Assembly (NCBI GenBank): GCA_015056565.1
Contig: SVGB01000005.1
Coordinates: 62,001-126,000, forward strand
Direction of reading: 5' to 3'
DNA: 64,000 bases
DNA from: Butyrivibrio sp.
GTDB lineage: Bacteria; Bacillota; Clostridia; Lachnospirales; Lachnospiraceae
The notes beneath the pieces were generated by a model. It was not told the DNA's origin. It made no database searches and saw nothing but the letters and a program-made list of their open reading frames with translations. The number at the start of each line of letters is the position of its first letter. Position 1 is the first letter of the stretch. Positions 25,954 to 35,273 of this stretch are shown one piece after another. The position numbers were made by a program, and so were the translations under genes.

Positions 25954-26202
25954 ATGAGACGTTCCGCGAAGAGCAGACAGACTGTCAGCCAGGGTACTAT
26001 TGCTATCATGGCAGACGCAATCAAGGCAAAGGAGCAGAACCTTTCATACGGAAAGTTTAAGGCACTTGACCTTCTTGGAGCTGGAAGTATGTTAGACGAG
26101 GACGAAACAAGCGAGTACGCAGTATACTCATCAAGCCTCGTTCGCAAGACAGAACACACTGAGGAGAAAAAGGCAGTAGCCTTCGTAAAGATAAGAGCTT
26201 AA
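25954..26202 (+). CDS. Small hypothetical protein (82 aa) with structured leader
   Basis: 82 residues with no signal or membrane segment. The N-terminus is basic (MRRSAKSRQTVSQGT), a helical stretch follows, then an acidic middle (LDEDETSEYAVYSSSLV). A good GGAGG ribosome site, its own promoter, structured leader and terminator-like hairpin support a real gene. I do not recognise a family. It is monocistronic between the c-di-GMP genes and a GH3 enzyme. Confidence 0.65.
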   Translation: MRRSAKSRQTVSQGTIAIMADAIKAKEQNLSYGKFKALDLLGAGSMLDEDETSEYAVYSSSLVRKTEHTEEKKAVAFVKIRA

Positions 26203-26236
26203 TAAGTGACTGACAACTTCATATAGTTTATAATAA

Positions 26237-26266
26237 GGACATGTGGCGACAAGCTGCATGTCTTTT
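26237..26266 (+). terminator. Weak terminator after the 82-aa gene
   Basis: GACATG (26238-26243) pairs with CATGTC (26257-26262) across a 13-base loop and is followed by TTTT. The stem is short, so efficiency is uncertain. Confidence 0.5.
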
Positions 26267-26324
26267 AATTTGTAATTTAATGAGCAATGCTTAATTTTCT
26301 TAAATCTAATGACAGGAGGAGCAT

Positions 26325-28598
26325 ATGGAAGTAAAAGACGTAGTTTCTAAAATGACACTTCAGGAGAAGGCAGCTCTTTTGTCCGGTAAGGATTTCTGGC
26401 ACACGGAAGGCACTGAAAGGCTTGGCGTGCCTGAGTTTATGATGTGCGACGGACCTAACGGGCTTCGCAAGCAGGATGGTGAAGCTGACCATCTGGGGCT
26501 TAATTCCAGTATCAAAACTGTGTGCTATCCAACAGCCAGTACAGTTGCATCAAGCTTTGATGTGGACATGGCAAGAAGGCTTGGACAGACTCTTGGAAAA
26601 GAGTGTCAGAGAGAAAATGTAAGTATGCTCTTAGGACCTGGCCTTAACATGAAAAGAAGCCCTATCTGCGGAAGGAACTTTGAATACTACTCAGAGGATC
26701 CATACCTTGCAGGCAAAATAGCAGCAGCCTATGTTGAAGGTATCCAGTCTGAAGGTGTTGCAGCCTGCCCCAAGCACTTTGCTGCCAACAACCAGGAATA
26801 CAGGCGTATGTCCGGAAACTCTGTTGTTGATGAGAGAACACTTCACGAGATCTACCTTACAGCTTTTGAGATCATGGTAAAAGACTCTCACCCCAAGTCC
26901 ATAATGTGTGCCTACAATCAGCTTAATGGAACCTACCTCTCAGATAACAAGTATATGTTAACTGATGTACTTCGCGACAAGTGGGGATTTGACGGTTTTG
27001 TGGTAACTGACTGGGGGGCTGGAAAGGACGCTAAGAAAGGTGTTGAAGCAGGCCTTGACCTTGTGATGCCAGGACCAAGAAAAGACCATGAGGATGCCAT
27101 AGTGGCTGCAGTTGAGAGTGGTGAGCTTGAAGAATCCAAGGTGGATGAGGCTGTTACCCATATCTTAAATGCCTTAAACTGGACACTTGAGAATAAGAAA
27201 AACGTTGGTCCTTCTACAGAGGCCACAAGAGCTGAGGACTATGCTTTCGCAAAAGAGCTTGCAGAGGGCGGAGCAATCCTTCTTAAGAATGATAATAAGG
27301 CCCTGCCTTTAAAGGATGACAGAAAGATCCTGTTCGTTGGCGAGTTTGCCAAGACTCCAAGGTACCAGGGCTCTGGTTCATCCCACATAAACAGTGCATT
27401 TGTTTCAAATGCCTACGACAGCGCAATAGCTTTAGGAAAAGATATTTCTTTTGCCATGGGCTATGACACAAAGTGTAAAGACGTCAAAGACAGCTACATT
27501 TTAAGGGAAGAAGCTGTTGAGGCAGCAACGGAAGCAGACGAGATCGTAGTATTTGCCGGGCTCCCTGCATCCTATGAATCTGAAGGTTTTGACCGCTCAG
27601 ATATTAACCTTCCTCCCGAGCAGGACAAGCTCATTGACGAGCTTTCACACCTTGGAAAGAAGACAGTGGTTGTGATGCACAACGGCTCTCCAGTTGCCAT
27701 GCCATGGATAGACAGCGTGGATGCTGTTCTTGATATGCAGCTTGCAGGAGATGCAGTGGGAGATGCCACGGTAGCTCTTTTGTGGGGAGATGTTAACCCT
27801 TCAGGAAAGCTTTCTGAATCCTATCCGTTTAAACTTTCAGACAACCCAAGCTTTCTTAATTTCCCGGGAGACGGCGGAAATCCAGTATATGCTGAGGGCG
27901 TTTACATTGGATACAGATATTATGAGAAAAAGAGACTTCCAGTCCTCTTTGCATTTGGCCATGGCCTTAGTTACACAGAGTTTGAGTATTCAAACATCAC
28001 AGTTGATAAGGATAATGCCACAGATGAGGATACAATAGAGGTTTCAGTTGACGTCTGGAATGTTGGAAGATATAAGGGAAAAGAGGTAGTTCAGCTCTAT
28101 GTAAGTCCTGAAAACAGCAAGATCTCAAGGCCCTACAAGGAGCTTAAGGGCTTTACAAAGGTAGAGCTTGATTCAGGTGAAAAGAAGACAGTGACCTTTA
28201 AGCTTGACTCAAGAGCCTTTGCCTACTATGAGACCAGGATCCATGATTTCTACGTTGAGAGCGGAGATTATAACATCATGATCGGAGCTTCAACAATAGA
28301 TATCAGACAGACAGTTAAGATCCATGTTGAGAGCTCTATAGAGCTTCCAATGACTTTTGACCGCTTTACACCTATTGAGGATATCCTTGATACAAAAAAG
28401 GGACAGATGGTCCTTGGACCTGTTCTTCAGAAGATAGGCGAGGGTATGGAGAATCAGGAAGACGACGGCTCCATGGGAGAAGGCGGAGCTGAGATGATGA
28501 CCAAGATGTTCATGGAAATGCCCATCATCAATCTGGCATCCTTTGGAATTCTGACCACAGAGCAGGTGGACGGAATCCTTAGCCAGCTCAATAACTGA
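26325..28598 (+). CDS. GH3 beta-glucosidase
   Basis: 757 residues, no signal peptide, so it works on imported oligosaccharides. The GH3 N-terminal barrel carries the nucleophile motif GFVVTDWG (Asp229) and GPGLNMKRSPICGRNFEYYSEDP; the alpha/beta sandwich domain and a C-terminal fibronectin-III-like domain (DVWNVGRYKGKEVVQLYV) follow. Expected activity is release of glucose or another beta-linked sugar from non-reducing ends. The gene is monocistronic, with AGGAGG before the ATG. It is followed by the long structured non-coding region. Confidence 0.95.
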   Translation: MEVKDVVSKMTLQEKAALLSGKDFWHTEGTERLGVPEFMMCDGPNGLRKQDGEADHLGLNSSIKTVCYPTASTVASSFDVDMARRLGQTLGKECQRENVSMLLGPGLNMKRSPICGRNFEYYSEDPYLAGKIAAAYVEGIQSEGVAACPKHFAANNQEYRRMSGNSVVDERTLHEIYLTAFEIMVKDSHPKSIMCAYNQLNGTYLSDNKYMLTDVLRDKWGFDGFVVTDWGAGKDAKKGVEAGLDLVMPGPRKDHEDAIVAAVESGELEESKVDEAVTHILNALNWTLENKKNVGPSTEATRAEDYAFAKELAEGGAILLKNDNKALPLKDDRKILFVGEFAKTPRYQGSGSSHINSAFVSNAYDSAIALGKDISFAMGYDTKCKDVKDSYILREEAVEAATEADEIVVFAGLPASYESEGFDRSDINLPPEQDKLIDELSHLGKKTVVVMHNGSPVAMPWIDSVDAVLDMQLAGDAVGDATVALLWGDVNPSGKLSESYPFKLSDNPSFLNFPGDGGNPVYAEGVYIGYRYYEKKRLPVLFAFGHGLSYTEFEYSNITVDKDNATDEDTIEVSVDVWNVGRYKGKEVVQLYVSPENSKISRPYKELKGFTKVELDSGEKKTVTFKLDSRAFAYYETRIHDFYVESGDYNIMIGASTIDIRQTVKIHVESSIELPMTFDRFTPIEDILDTKKGQMVLGPVLQKIGEGMENQEDDGSMGEGGAEMMTKMFMEMPIINLASFGILTTEQVDGILSQLNN

Positions 28599-28618
28599 TA
28601 AGTAAAGCTAGTCCATAG

Positions 28619-28791
28619 CCGCTTCTTGAATTATAAGTCTGACCGGATGAATATCAATAGCCTTTCGCGGCATATCCTCGTTAGAGGGAAGTCAGTGGGG
28701 ACAGAGCCGTCCCCACTGACTTTCCTCCAACTGCGGTATTCCACGGTGCTATTGACATTCATTCGGTCAGACTTTTTTGGTGATCAAGCGG
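28619..28791 (+). repeat. 173-nt structured element, copy A
   Basis: The element opens with CCGCTTCTTGAATTATAA (28619-28636) and closes with AAGCGG (28786-28791), which pairs with its CCGCTT. A 25-bp stem (28637-28661 with 28748-28772; one wobble and one mismatch) encloses conserved blocks CGGCATATCCTCG (28668-28680) and CTGCGGTATTCCA (28731-28743). The 50-nt tip (28681-28730) is a 19-bp hairpin of the GGGGAC/GTCCCC type. It aligns without gaps to copy B. Confidence 0.85.
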
Positions 28792-29286
28792 CCATGGATG
28801 GGGCGTTGTAGGTGCTGAATCGGCTCCCCTGTTAGACTAATACCCGCGCAGATGCAAATTTGCGGCCCGGAGCCTTTTGGGTGCGGTATATCGTATTGCA
28901 GTCGATGCTATTGCGTGAATATAATACCACCGACCAGCCTATCTTCTGCAGGTATTATGGTTTTACAGAAATATTATCTGTTATCATATTCAATCTAATA
29001 CCCACAGCCCTCACACCGTTGCCAGGTATGATTTTTCTATTGTGGTTTCATTGAAACTGGAAATATTGGCGCAAGAAATATAATACCAATATCCACATAC
29101 TCTTCTGGTGATATTAAAAGTATCCGGATTCTTTTTTTCAAAACCAGAAAAAGCTAGGACCAATTATAAGGAAATCTATTAATGGTATTAGATCAGCCAA
29201 AGCCCTCTCAAAAATAGCTTTTTGTGGCTCCTACCAATACCGCTTTTGAGCTCCACTATGCGTCCCAAAGTGTCGGATTTTCTTGA

Positions 29287-29527
29287 TTACGGACTATTGC
29301 ATAGAAAAAAACTCTACAGTAGGTCATTATTTTCCGCTAAAAACCTCAAAAAAGTCCATTTTCAGACTAGGAAGCACTTTTGGGGGCTAAAGTCCGTAAC
29401 TTGCCTTCCGAATCCAGTGGCAAAATTTCTTGAAAAAACTCGTTTTACGGACTGTATGCTCAAAAAACACGCTGTAGTCCGTAATGCAATTTAATAACGA
29501 TCGATATCGGCCATCTTTTTACGGACT
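29287..29527. repeat. TTACGGACT inverted-repeat cluster
   Basis: TTACGGACT occurs at 29287-29295, 29445-29453 and 29519-29527, and its complement AGTCCGTAA at 29391-29399 and 29476-29484. This gives two inverted pairs (about 113 and 40 bases long) plus an unpaired half. Similar TTACGGACC arms occur in the palindromes at 45906-46174. Confidence 0.7.
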
Positions 29528-29671
29528 TGGATAAGAAAATATGTCATATAGTCTGAATGCCACTATAAAGTGCCAATTAGTCAATGCTTTGCCGAGCACC
29601 CAGCGCCCCTCATTCAGGCAGCCCAAAATCCCTGCTTAAAGCCAATACCACCAGCCGCACCTTCATCATCC

Positions 29672-29844
29672 CCGCTTGATTACCCAAAAAAGTCCACCGG
29701 AAATTGGTCAAGTGGATCATGGAATACCGCAGCAGATACGGCCGGGTAAGAACAGCTAAATTCCTGAAACACCCAGTATCTGCGAGGATATGCCGTGAAA
29801 GCCACTTGATCGATTTCCAGTGGACGTTATAATTCAAGAAGCGG
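29672..29844 (-). repeat. 173-nt structured element, copy B (inverted)
   Basis: Read on the minus strand, it begins with the same 18 bases as copy A (29827-29844) and ends in AATCAAGCGG (29672-29681). Its 24-bp stem (29692-29715 with 29802-29825) has a different sequence from copy A but still pairs, and its 50-nt tip (29733-29782) is unrelated in sequence yet self-complementary (CAGATAC/GTATCTG ends). Every segment has the same length as in copy A. Confidence 0.85.
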
Positions 29845-29863
29845 GGATGATTCCGCGTAGGTT

Positions 29864-31159
29864 TTATTTTGAAAGAGGACTCTTTCTGTAAATGATGTCG
29901 TTTCTTGCAGGTCCGTTACTTACCATTGTGATAGGATATCCGATCTGGCCCTCGATGAACTCGATGTAGTTCCTGCAGTTTTCAGGAAGGTCTTCGTAGT
30001 TCTTGATGCCTCTGATATCGCATTTCCATCCTGGAAGTGTCTTGAATACTGGCTTAGCCTTCTCAAGAAGGTGAGTTACAGGGAACTCGGTTGTAACTTC
30101 GCCGTCAATGTCGTAGCCGACACATACAGGGATCTCGTCAAGGTAGCCAAGTACGTCAAGTACTGTGAATGCTACGTCTGTTGTGCCCTGAAGTCTGCAG
30201 CCGTACTTACTTGCTACGCAGTCGTACCAGCCAACTCTTCTTGGACGACCTGTTGTTGCGCCGTACTCACCGCCGTCACCGCCGCGTCTTCTAAGTTCCT
30301 CAGCCTCATCTCCAAAGAGCTCAGATACAAATGCTCCAGCTCCAACAGCAGAAGAGTAAGCCTTGGATACAGTGACGATCTGCTTGATCTCATAAGGTGG
30401 GATTCCTGCACCAATTGCACCGTATGCAGCCAGTGGTGAAGAACTTGTAACCATAGGATAGATTCCGTGATCAGGATCCTTCATGGTACCAAGCTGACCT
30501 TCAAGAAGGATTGTCTTGCCTTCCTTGATGGCCTTATCAAGATAGAGAGAAACATTTCCGATGTATGGCTTAACCTGCTCTCTCCAGTCTACGATCTGAT
30601 CAAAAAGAGCTTCCTGATCGATAGGATCTGCATGGTAGAGATTAACTAAGATGACATCTTTGATCTCTGCAATCCTTGCGATCTTTTCTTTTATAACTGA
30701 GTCCTCCTGGAAGAACTCGTTGATCTGCCAGCCGATCTTGGCGAACTTATCTGAATAAAAAGGTGCGATACCTGACTTGGTTGAGCCAAAGCTCTTTCCA
30801 GCAAGGCGAGCTTCCTCAAGAGTATCAAATAACACATGATATGGCATCATGACCTGAACTCTGTCAGAGATCATGATCTGTGGCATTGGAACGCCCTTGG
30901 ATGTGATCTCATTAAGCTCTTTCATGAACTTGGTAATATCAAAAGCTACTCCATTGCCAATGATGTTCATGATGTTCTGATGGAAAACACCTGATGGCAT
31001 TGTGTGAAGTGCAAATTTACCATAATTATTTACAATTGTGTGTCCTGCATTGGCACCACCCTGAAAACGGATAACGACGTCAGCCTTATCTGCTAAGGTA
31101 TCTGTGATCTTACCCTTTCCTTCATCGCCCCAGTTAGCGCCTACAACAGCTTTTACCAT
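29864..31159 (-). CDS. purA: Adenylosuccinate synthetase
   Basis: 431 residues. PurA joins IMO and aspartate with GTP to form adenylosuccinate, the first step from IMP to AMP. The start at 31159 is chosen because the protein then begins MVKAVVGANWGDEGKGKITD, with the GDEGKGK P-loop at the N-terminus as in the family, and CCTCCT (AGGAGG on this strand, 31169-31174) is 9 bases upstream; in-frame ATGs at 31177 and 31189 lack this. Other motifs: GGANAGHTI with catalytic His, and the GTTGRPRRVGW substrate loop. Monocistronic. Confidence 0.96.
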   Translation of the reverse strand: MVKAVVGANWGDEGKGKITDTLADKADVVIRFQGGANAGHTIVNNYGKFALHTMPSGVFHQNIMNIIGNGVAFDITKFMKELNEITSKGVPMPQIMISDRVQVMMPYHVLFDTLEEARLAGKSFGSTKSGIAPFYSDKFAKIGWQINEFFQEDSVIKEKIARIAEIKDVILVNLYHADPIDQEALFDQIVDWREQVKPYIGNVSLYLDKAIKEGKTILLEGQLGTMKDPDHGIYPMVTSSSPLAAYGAIGAGIPPYEIKQIVTVSKAYSSAVGAGAFVSELFGDEAEELRRRGGDGGEYGATTGRPRRVGWYDCVASKYGCRLQGTTDVAFTVLDVLGYLDEIPVCVGYDIDGEVTTEFPVTHLLEKAKPVFKTLPGWKCDIRGIKNYEDLPENCRNYIEFIEGQIGYPITMVSNGPARNDIIYRKSPLSK

Positions 31160-31400
31160 AAAAAATAGCCTCCTCATAAATACTGCCACCTATGGCAGCT
31201 CTTTTATTTACACCAAAGAATATACATTAAAACATCACATAAGTAAAATCAATATTTATTATAATAGGCATAAGGAAAACTTATTTTCCGAAATTTTATA
31301 TAAATTTACACATTATTTAGACACAATAGACGAAATTTCGCATAAAATATAAGGTGCAGGTTATGCATATTTATGAATCCAAATTTATGGAGGTTTATCT

Positions 31401-33113
31401 ATGGCTAAAACAGATAAGCAGAATGAGTTTTCACAGGATAGTTTCAAGAACTTGTCAGTTTCTGAGAAGTTCAAAAAAGTATTTGGGAGCTTTAGGAATA
31501 ATCTTATAGCTGTCTTCGTGGTAATTGTGCTAATTGATGTGATAGCTCTTTTCAATCTAGGAAATATCTATCACAAATACTATGAGCAAAATTCTCAGCA
31601 GGGTGAAATAAGAATAACTATCCAGGCTCTTGCCAAGTATTATCTGTGGGCTATGAACGCTCAGGATGAGGCTGACAGGCAGGAACAGCTTGAAGGCGCC
31701 TACGAAAAGATCCAGGAGATGAATGATGGACTGGATGCACTGAGCAAGGTATATAAAGGAGACCTTTCAAATGCATATCAGCACCTTAAAGATATTGATA
31801 AGTCGGATGATACCCTTGTCAGTATGTTTGAGTCTGGAGCATCACATGAAGAAATTTATGCATACTATGTAGCCAATACCAATGAGGCTATAAAGGTGGT
31901 TGTTAAGGACTTTAAAGAGATTGGTATCGCAGCAAAAGAAGGTGCTGCAAGAGCATATTCTATGTCACTTCTTGCAGTTATCATAATGACCATTATTTCC
32001 CTTATCGTGGTAATATATGCTCTTATGTACTCAGCCAAGGCAAGAGCAGCTCTTACAAAGAGTATCCTTGGACCTATCGAGGCTATTTCACAGGCAGCTG
32101 ATGACATGGCAAAGGGTAAACTTGAGATCCAAGTTGAGACAGATTCCAAAGACGAACTTGGAAAGCTTGCTGACGATATTACAGAATCAACCAATATAAT
32201 TGAGCGCATTGTAAAAGACATTGATGAGACCCTTCACAGAATGTCTGCCGGAGACTTCTCAACAGGCTCACAGAATGAAGGCATTTACGTGGGCGACTAC
32301 AAAGCCATCAGCAGCGCTCTTTCTGATATTTCAGATAACCTCTCAAGCACACTCCTTGAGGTTAAGAATTCTTCAAGCCAGGTATCCCAGGGAGCAACCA
32401 ATATGTCCCAGGGCGCTACAGATCTTGCTGAGGGAGCCACAGACCAGGCAGCTGCAGTTCAGGAGCTTACAGCTTCAGTAAACTCTATTACAGAACAGAC
32501 CAAGCAACTTGCTGACGTGGCAGAGAGAAGTAAGAACATGGCTACATCAGTTAGAGACAACGCAGAACTTTCTGCAAGAAAGATGCACCTTGTTACTGAT
32601 GCCATGACCAGGATCACAGAGGCATCTGCAGAGATCGAGCAGGTTACAAATACTATCGAAGCAATTGCCAAACAGACATCACTTCTTGCCCTCAATGCTT
32701 CAATCGAGGCAGCAAGAGCTGGTGAGACAGGAAAAGGTTTTGCAGTTGTTGCTGAACAGATCGGAGAGCTGGCAGACCAAAGTACTGAGGCTGCCAAGAA
32801 CACCCATCAGCTTATTGCAGATACAATGGATGAGATCGGCAACGGTAACGCAGTTGTTGCTGAGACTACAGAGGCTCTTGACGCTATGCAGCACAGCGTA
32901 GAAGAGATCACAGAGATGATCATCGAAACAGGAGACCTTGCAGGACAGCAGGCTCAGAGCATGGATGAGATCGACAAGGGAATCGAGCAGATTTCCAACG
33001 TGGTACAGAACAACTCCGCTACAGCTCAGGAGTCAAGCGCTGTTTCCTTAGAGCTTTCAGAGCAGTCAGAGAGTCTGAATAAGCTCATTGGACAGTTCAC
33101 CATCAATGGTTAA
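31401..33113 (+). CDS. Methyl-accepting chemotaxis protein
   Basis: 570 residues. First membrane helix about 34-56, second about 188-210, enclosing a sensor of about 130 residues with no clear dCache signature (four-helix-bundle type likely). A HAMP domain follows, then a long coiled-coil signalling domain with the conserved hairpin tip [23 protein letters not shown]. It signals to CheA/CheW in response to an unknown ligand. The gene stands alone with a GGAGG ribosome site and a terminator after it, suggesting a motile organism. Confidence 0.93.
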   Translation: MAKTDKQNEFSQDSFKNLSVSEKFKKVFGSFRNNLIAVFVVIVLIDVIALFNLGNIYHKYYEQNSQQGEIRITIQALAKYYLWAMNAQDEADRQEQLEGAYEKIQEMNDGLDALSKVYKGDLSNAYQHLKDIDKSDDTLVSMFESGASHEEIYAYYVANTNEAIKVVVKDFKEIGIAAKEGAARAYSMSLLAVIIMTIISLIVVIYALMYSAKARAALTKSILGPIEAISQAADDMAKGKLEIQVETDSKDELGKLADDITESTNIIERIVKDIDETLHRMSAGDFSTGSQNEGIYVGDYKAISSALSDISDNLSSTLLEVKNSSSQVSQGATNMSQGATDLAEGATDQAAAVQELTASVNSITEQTKQLADVAERSKNMATSVRDNAELSARKMHLVTDAMTRITEASAEIEQVTNTIEAIAKQTSLLALNASIEAARAGETGKGFAVVAEQIGELADQSTEAAKNTHQLIADTMDEIGNGNAVVAETTEALDAMQHSVEEITEMIIETGDLAGQQAQSMDEIDKGIEQISNVVQNNSATAQESSAVSLELSEQSESLNKLIGQFTING

Positions 33114-33131
33114 ATTTTATAAAATCCGCTA

Positions 33132-33174
33132 AAAAGGCCCTTTGCGTAGGCGTTGTCCTGCGTGGGGGGCTTTT
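33132..33174 (+). terminator. Terminator after the chemoreceptor gene
   Basis: AAAAGGCCC (33132-33140) pairs with the GGGGGCTTTT run (33165-33174), with an inner CGTAGG/CCTGCG stem (33145-33150, 33157-33162), and ends in T residues. Confidence 0.8.
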
Positions 33175-33274
33175 ATTTGCCTATTTTTTTCAATTAGTGT
33201 ATGATATGCAGTGTTTTTGCAGGAAACTTTTTTGCATGGAAGATCATAACTAATTCAGGAAAACAGGTGAAAAA

Positions 33275-34171
33275 ATGGAAACAAATAATACAAAGACTCC
33301 TACATATAAAAGAGTATTAGCCTGGATAGGCATAGTCATTTTAGTTGGCATGTACCTGGTACTTTTGTACGAGGCCCTTACAGGATCACCAGAGACCTAC
33401 AACGTGTTCATCACCTGCGTGGCGGCAACCATCGCAGTGCCAATTATTCTTTGGCTCCTTATCTGGTCTATCGGAGCGCTGACAGGAAGACATACTGTTG
33501 CTTCCCTTGATGCCATGACCAGCAACAGGATGCATGACAAGTACGGAAATGTGATCCCCGAAGGGAAAATAAGGACCATTGTTTTTGACATTGGAAATGT
33601 GCTGGTAGATTTTGCCTGGAGGCCACTTATTGAAAAACGCGGCTTTGACAGCGACATGGTGGACAGGATTGCCAAGGCTTCAGTATTTAGCGAAGACTGG
33701 GTTGAATTTGATAAGGGTAATCTATCTATAGAAGAGATCATTGACCTTTTTGTGGAGAACGATCCTGAGATTGAAAGCGAGATCAGAAAGGCATTTTCAG
33801 ACCTTACAGATATAGTTACCAAGAGAGAAAGAACTATTCCCTGGATAAACGCCATAAAGGCAGCAGGATATCAGGTTCTCGTTCTTTCAAACTTCAGCAA
33901 GATGGCTGTTGAAAACTGCAAAGAAGCCATGGGATTTTTAGACTATGTTGATGGCGGGATCCTTAGCTACAAAGACCACGTAGTAAAACCTGGAGAGGAG
34001 ATCTACAAGCTCCTTATGGAGAGATATGATCTTACAGCTGATACTACAGTCTTTATTGACGACACACCTGAAAACATCGATACAGCTAAGAGACTTGGCT
34101 GGAACGGTATCGTATTTAAGTCCTACGACCAGGTTGAGGATGAGCTTAGAGCTCTCGGCGTTAAGTACTGA
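33275..34171 (+). CDS. HAD family hydrolase with N-terminal membrane helices
   Basis: 298 residues. Two hydrophobic helices (about 13-32 and 45-67) precede a HAD-IA domain that starts at about residue 100 with IVFDIGNVLVDF (motif I, DxGN form as in YihX-like phosphatases) and ends with VFIDDTPENIDTA (motif IV). The soluble domain is a likely phosphatase or glycerol-phosphate-type enzyme of unknown substrate. The membrane-anchored arrangement is unusual for this subfamily. It converges on a lysR gene with only 4 bases between. Confidence 0.83.
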   Translation: METNNTKTPTYKRVLAWIGIVILVGMYLVLLYEALTGSPETYNVFITCVAATIAVPIILWLLIWSIGALTGRHTVASLDAMTSNRMHDKYGNVIPEGKIRTIVFDIGNVLVDFAWRPLIEKRGFDSDMVDRIAKASVFSEDWVEFDKGNLSIEEIIDLFVENDPEIESEIRKAFSDLTDIVTKRERTIPWINAIKAAGYQVLVLSNFSKMAVENCKEAMGFLDYVDGGILSYKDHVVKPGEEIYKLLMERYDLTADTTVFIDDTPENIDTAKRLGWNGIVFKSYDQVEDELRALGVKY

Positions 34172-34175
34172 GGTG

Positions 34176-35075
34176 TTACCTGTGATCGTCGTTTCCAAGG
34201 ATGAGCCTAAGCAGCTCAGACGCAGCAAGGCTAAGCGGCCTTGACTTATCACTTACAACACAAATATTTCGTTTAGGAAGTATCTTATTGAAGCGGAGTT
34301 CGAACAGGACTCCGCTTTCTAAATATTCTTTTGCAAAGCTCTTTACAACGCAGCCAACACCAAGGTTTCTTAAGGTGAACTGCACGATCATGTCGCTGGT
34401 TGCAAGCTCAAACTCAGGCTGGATAGAAACCCCATTATCTTTCAAAAATGAATCCACATAGTCCCTTGTGCTGGATTTACCATCAAGCATGATAAGAGGA
34501 AGGCTCTCAAGGTCCTTGTAGTCCATCATCCTGTTCTTGTACTGGATAAAGCGCCTTGCAGCCACAAAAGTATCCTCGATCTCGGAAACCTCGTGGAACT
34601 CGTAGTTTTCTTTTTCTGAAAAAGGAGATGAGATAACGCCAAAGTCTATAAGATCCCTGTCAAGGTAACTTAAGGTTTCAGGAGTTGGTCCATTGGTTAC
34701 TGTGACCTTGATACCAGGGTGCAGCTCATGGAATTTCTCAAGATAGGGCAAAAGAAAAAATCTAAGAGTCATGTCACTGGCTCCGATCCTGACTTCTCCT
34801 GCGTCCAGATGAAGGAGCTGCTTAAGTCTCTTTTCCCCAAGGTCAAATTCCTGATAGCCCCGTTCAACATATCTATATAGAAGAGTACCCTCACTGGTGA
34901 GCTTCATGCCTCTTGCAGTTCTCTGGAAAAGAGTACAGGAAAGAGAATTCTCAAGCTGATGTATGGACTGGCTGACAGCAGGCTGGGAAATAGACAGCTC
35001 TTTTGCTGCCAAAGTGATGCTGCCTAGTCTGCCAACATGATAAAAAACTTTATAGTATTCGAAATTCTCCAGCAT
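34176..35075 (-). CDS. LysR family transcriptional regulator
   Basis: 299 residues with the start at 35075 (MLENFEYYKVFYHVGRLGS), where AGGAG lies 7 bases upstream; the in-frame ATG at 35111 has no ribosome site. The winged HTH is SITLAAKELSISQPAVSQSI followed by HQLENSL. The C-terminal periplasmic-binding-like domain would bind an inducer. LysR genes usually regulate a divergent neighbour, here the 161-residue unknown protein starting about 200 bases away. Target and ligand are unknown. Confidence 0.92.
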   Translation of the reverse strand: MLENFEYYKVFYHVGRLGSITLAAKELSISQPAVSQSIHQLENSLSCTLFQRTARGMKLTSEGTLLYRYVERGYQEFDLGEKRLKQLLHLDAGEVRIGASDMTLRFFLLPYLEKFHELHPGIKVTVTNGPTPETLSYLDRDLIDFGVISSPFSEKENYEFHEVSEIEDTFVAARRFIQYKNRMMDYKDLESLPLIMLDGKSSTRDYVDSFLKDNGVSIQPEFELATSDMIVQFTLRNLGVGCVVKSFAKEYLESGVLFELRFNKILPKRNICVVSDKSRPLSLAASELLRLILGNDDHR

Positions 35076-35273
35076 AGAGGCACTCCTACTTCCTTTGTTT
35101 TCATTAATCATACAGCACTAAAGTGGCCCTTACAAATTGATTTTGATCAGGCGATTTTCTCTAGACATCAGCCGAGGTACTTGCTATAATGTTTTGGAGC
35201 TCGAACCGAGAGCTTTTTTTCTGAAAAATCAAAAATACGAAATGGCGTTAAGCCAGGAAAGGCGCGGGTTTCA

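Larger units (their letters stand above)
28599..29863. other. 1.26-kb gene-free region with structured repeats
   Basis: No gene is supported here; short open frames lie within palindromes and have no ribosome sites. It contains two 173-nt structured elements in inverted orientation near its ends and a set of TTACGGACT inverted repeats between them. The remainder is AT-rich and without recognisable features. Confidence 0.75.

Noticed and set aside
28626-28811. Short open frame resembling the one on the minus strand at 29610-29837
   Set aside because: The similarity comes from the shared structured element; the reading frame passes through a perfect hairpin in one copy and neither has a ribosome site.
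28599-29863. CRISPR array or insertion sequence in the long gene gap
   Set aside because: Repeats are inverted and unevenly spaced, with no regular spacers and no transposase frame.
31160-31400. Possible purine riboswitch before purA
   Set aside because: No conserved purine-riboswitch core was seen on the minus strand; the region is simply AT-rich.
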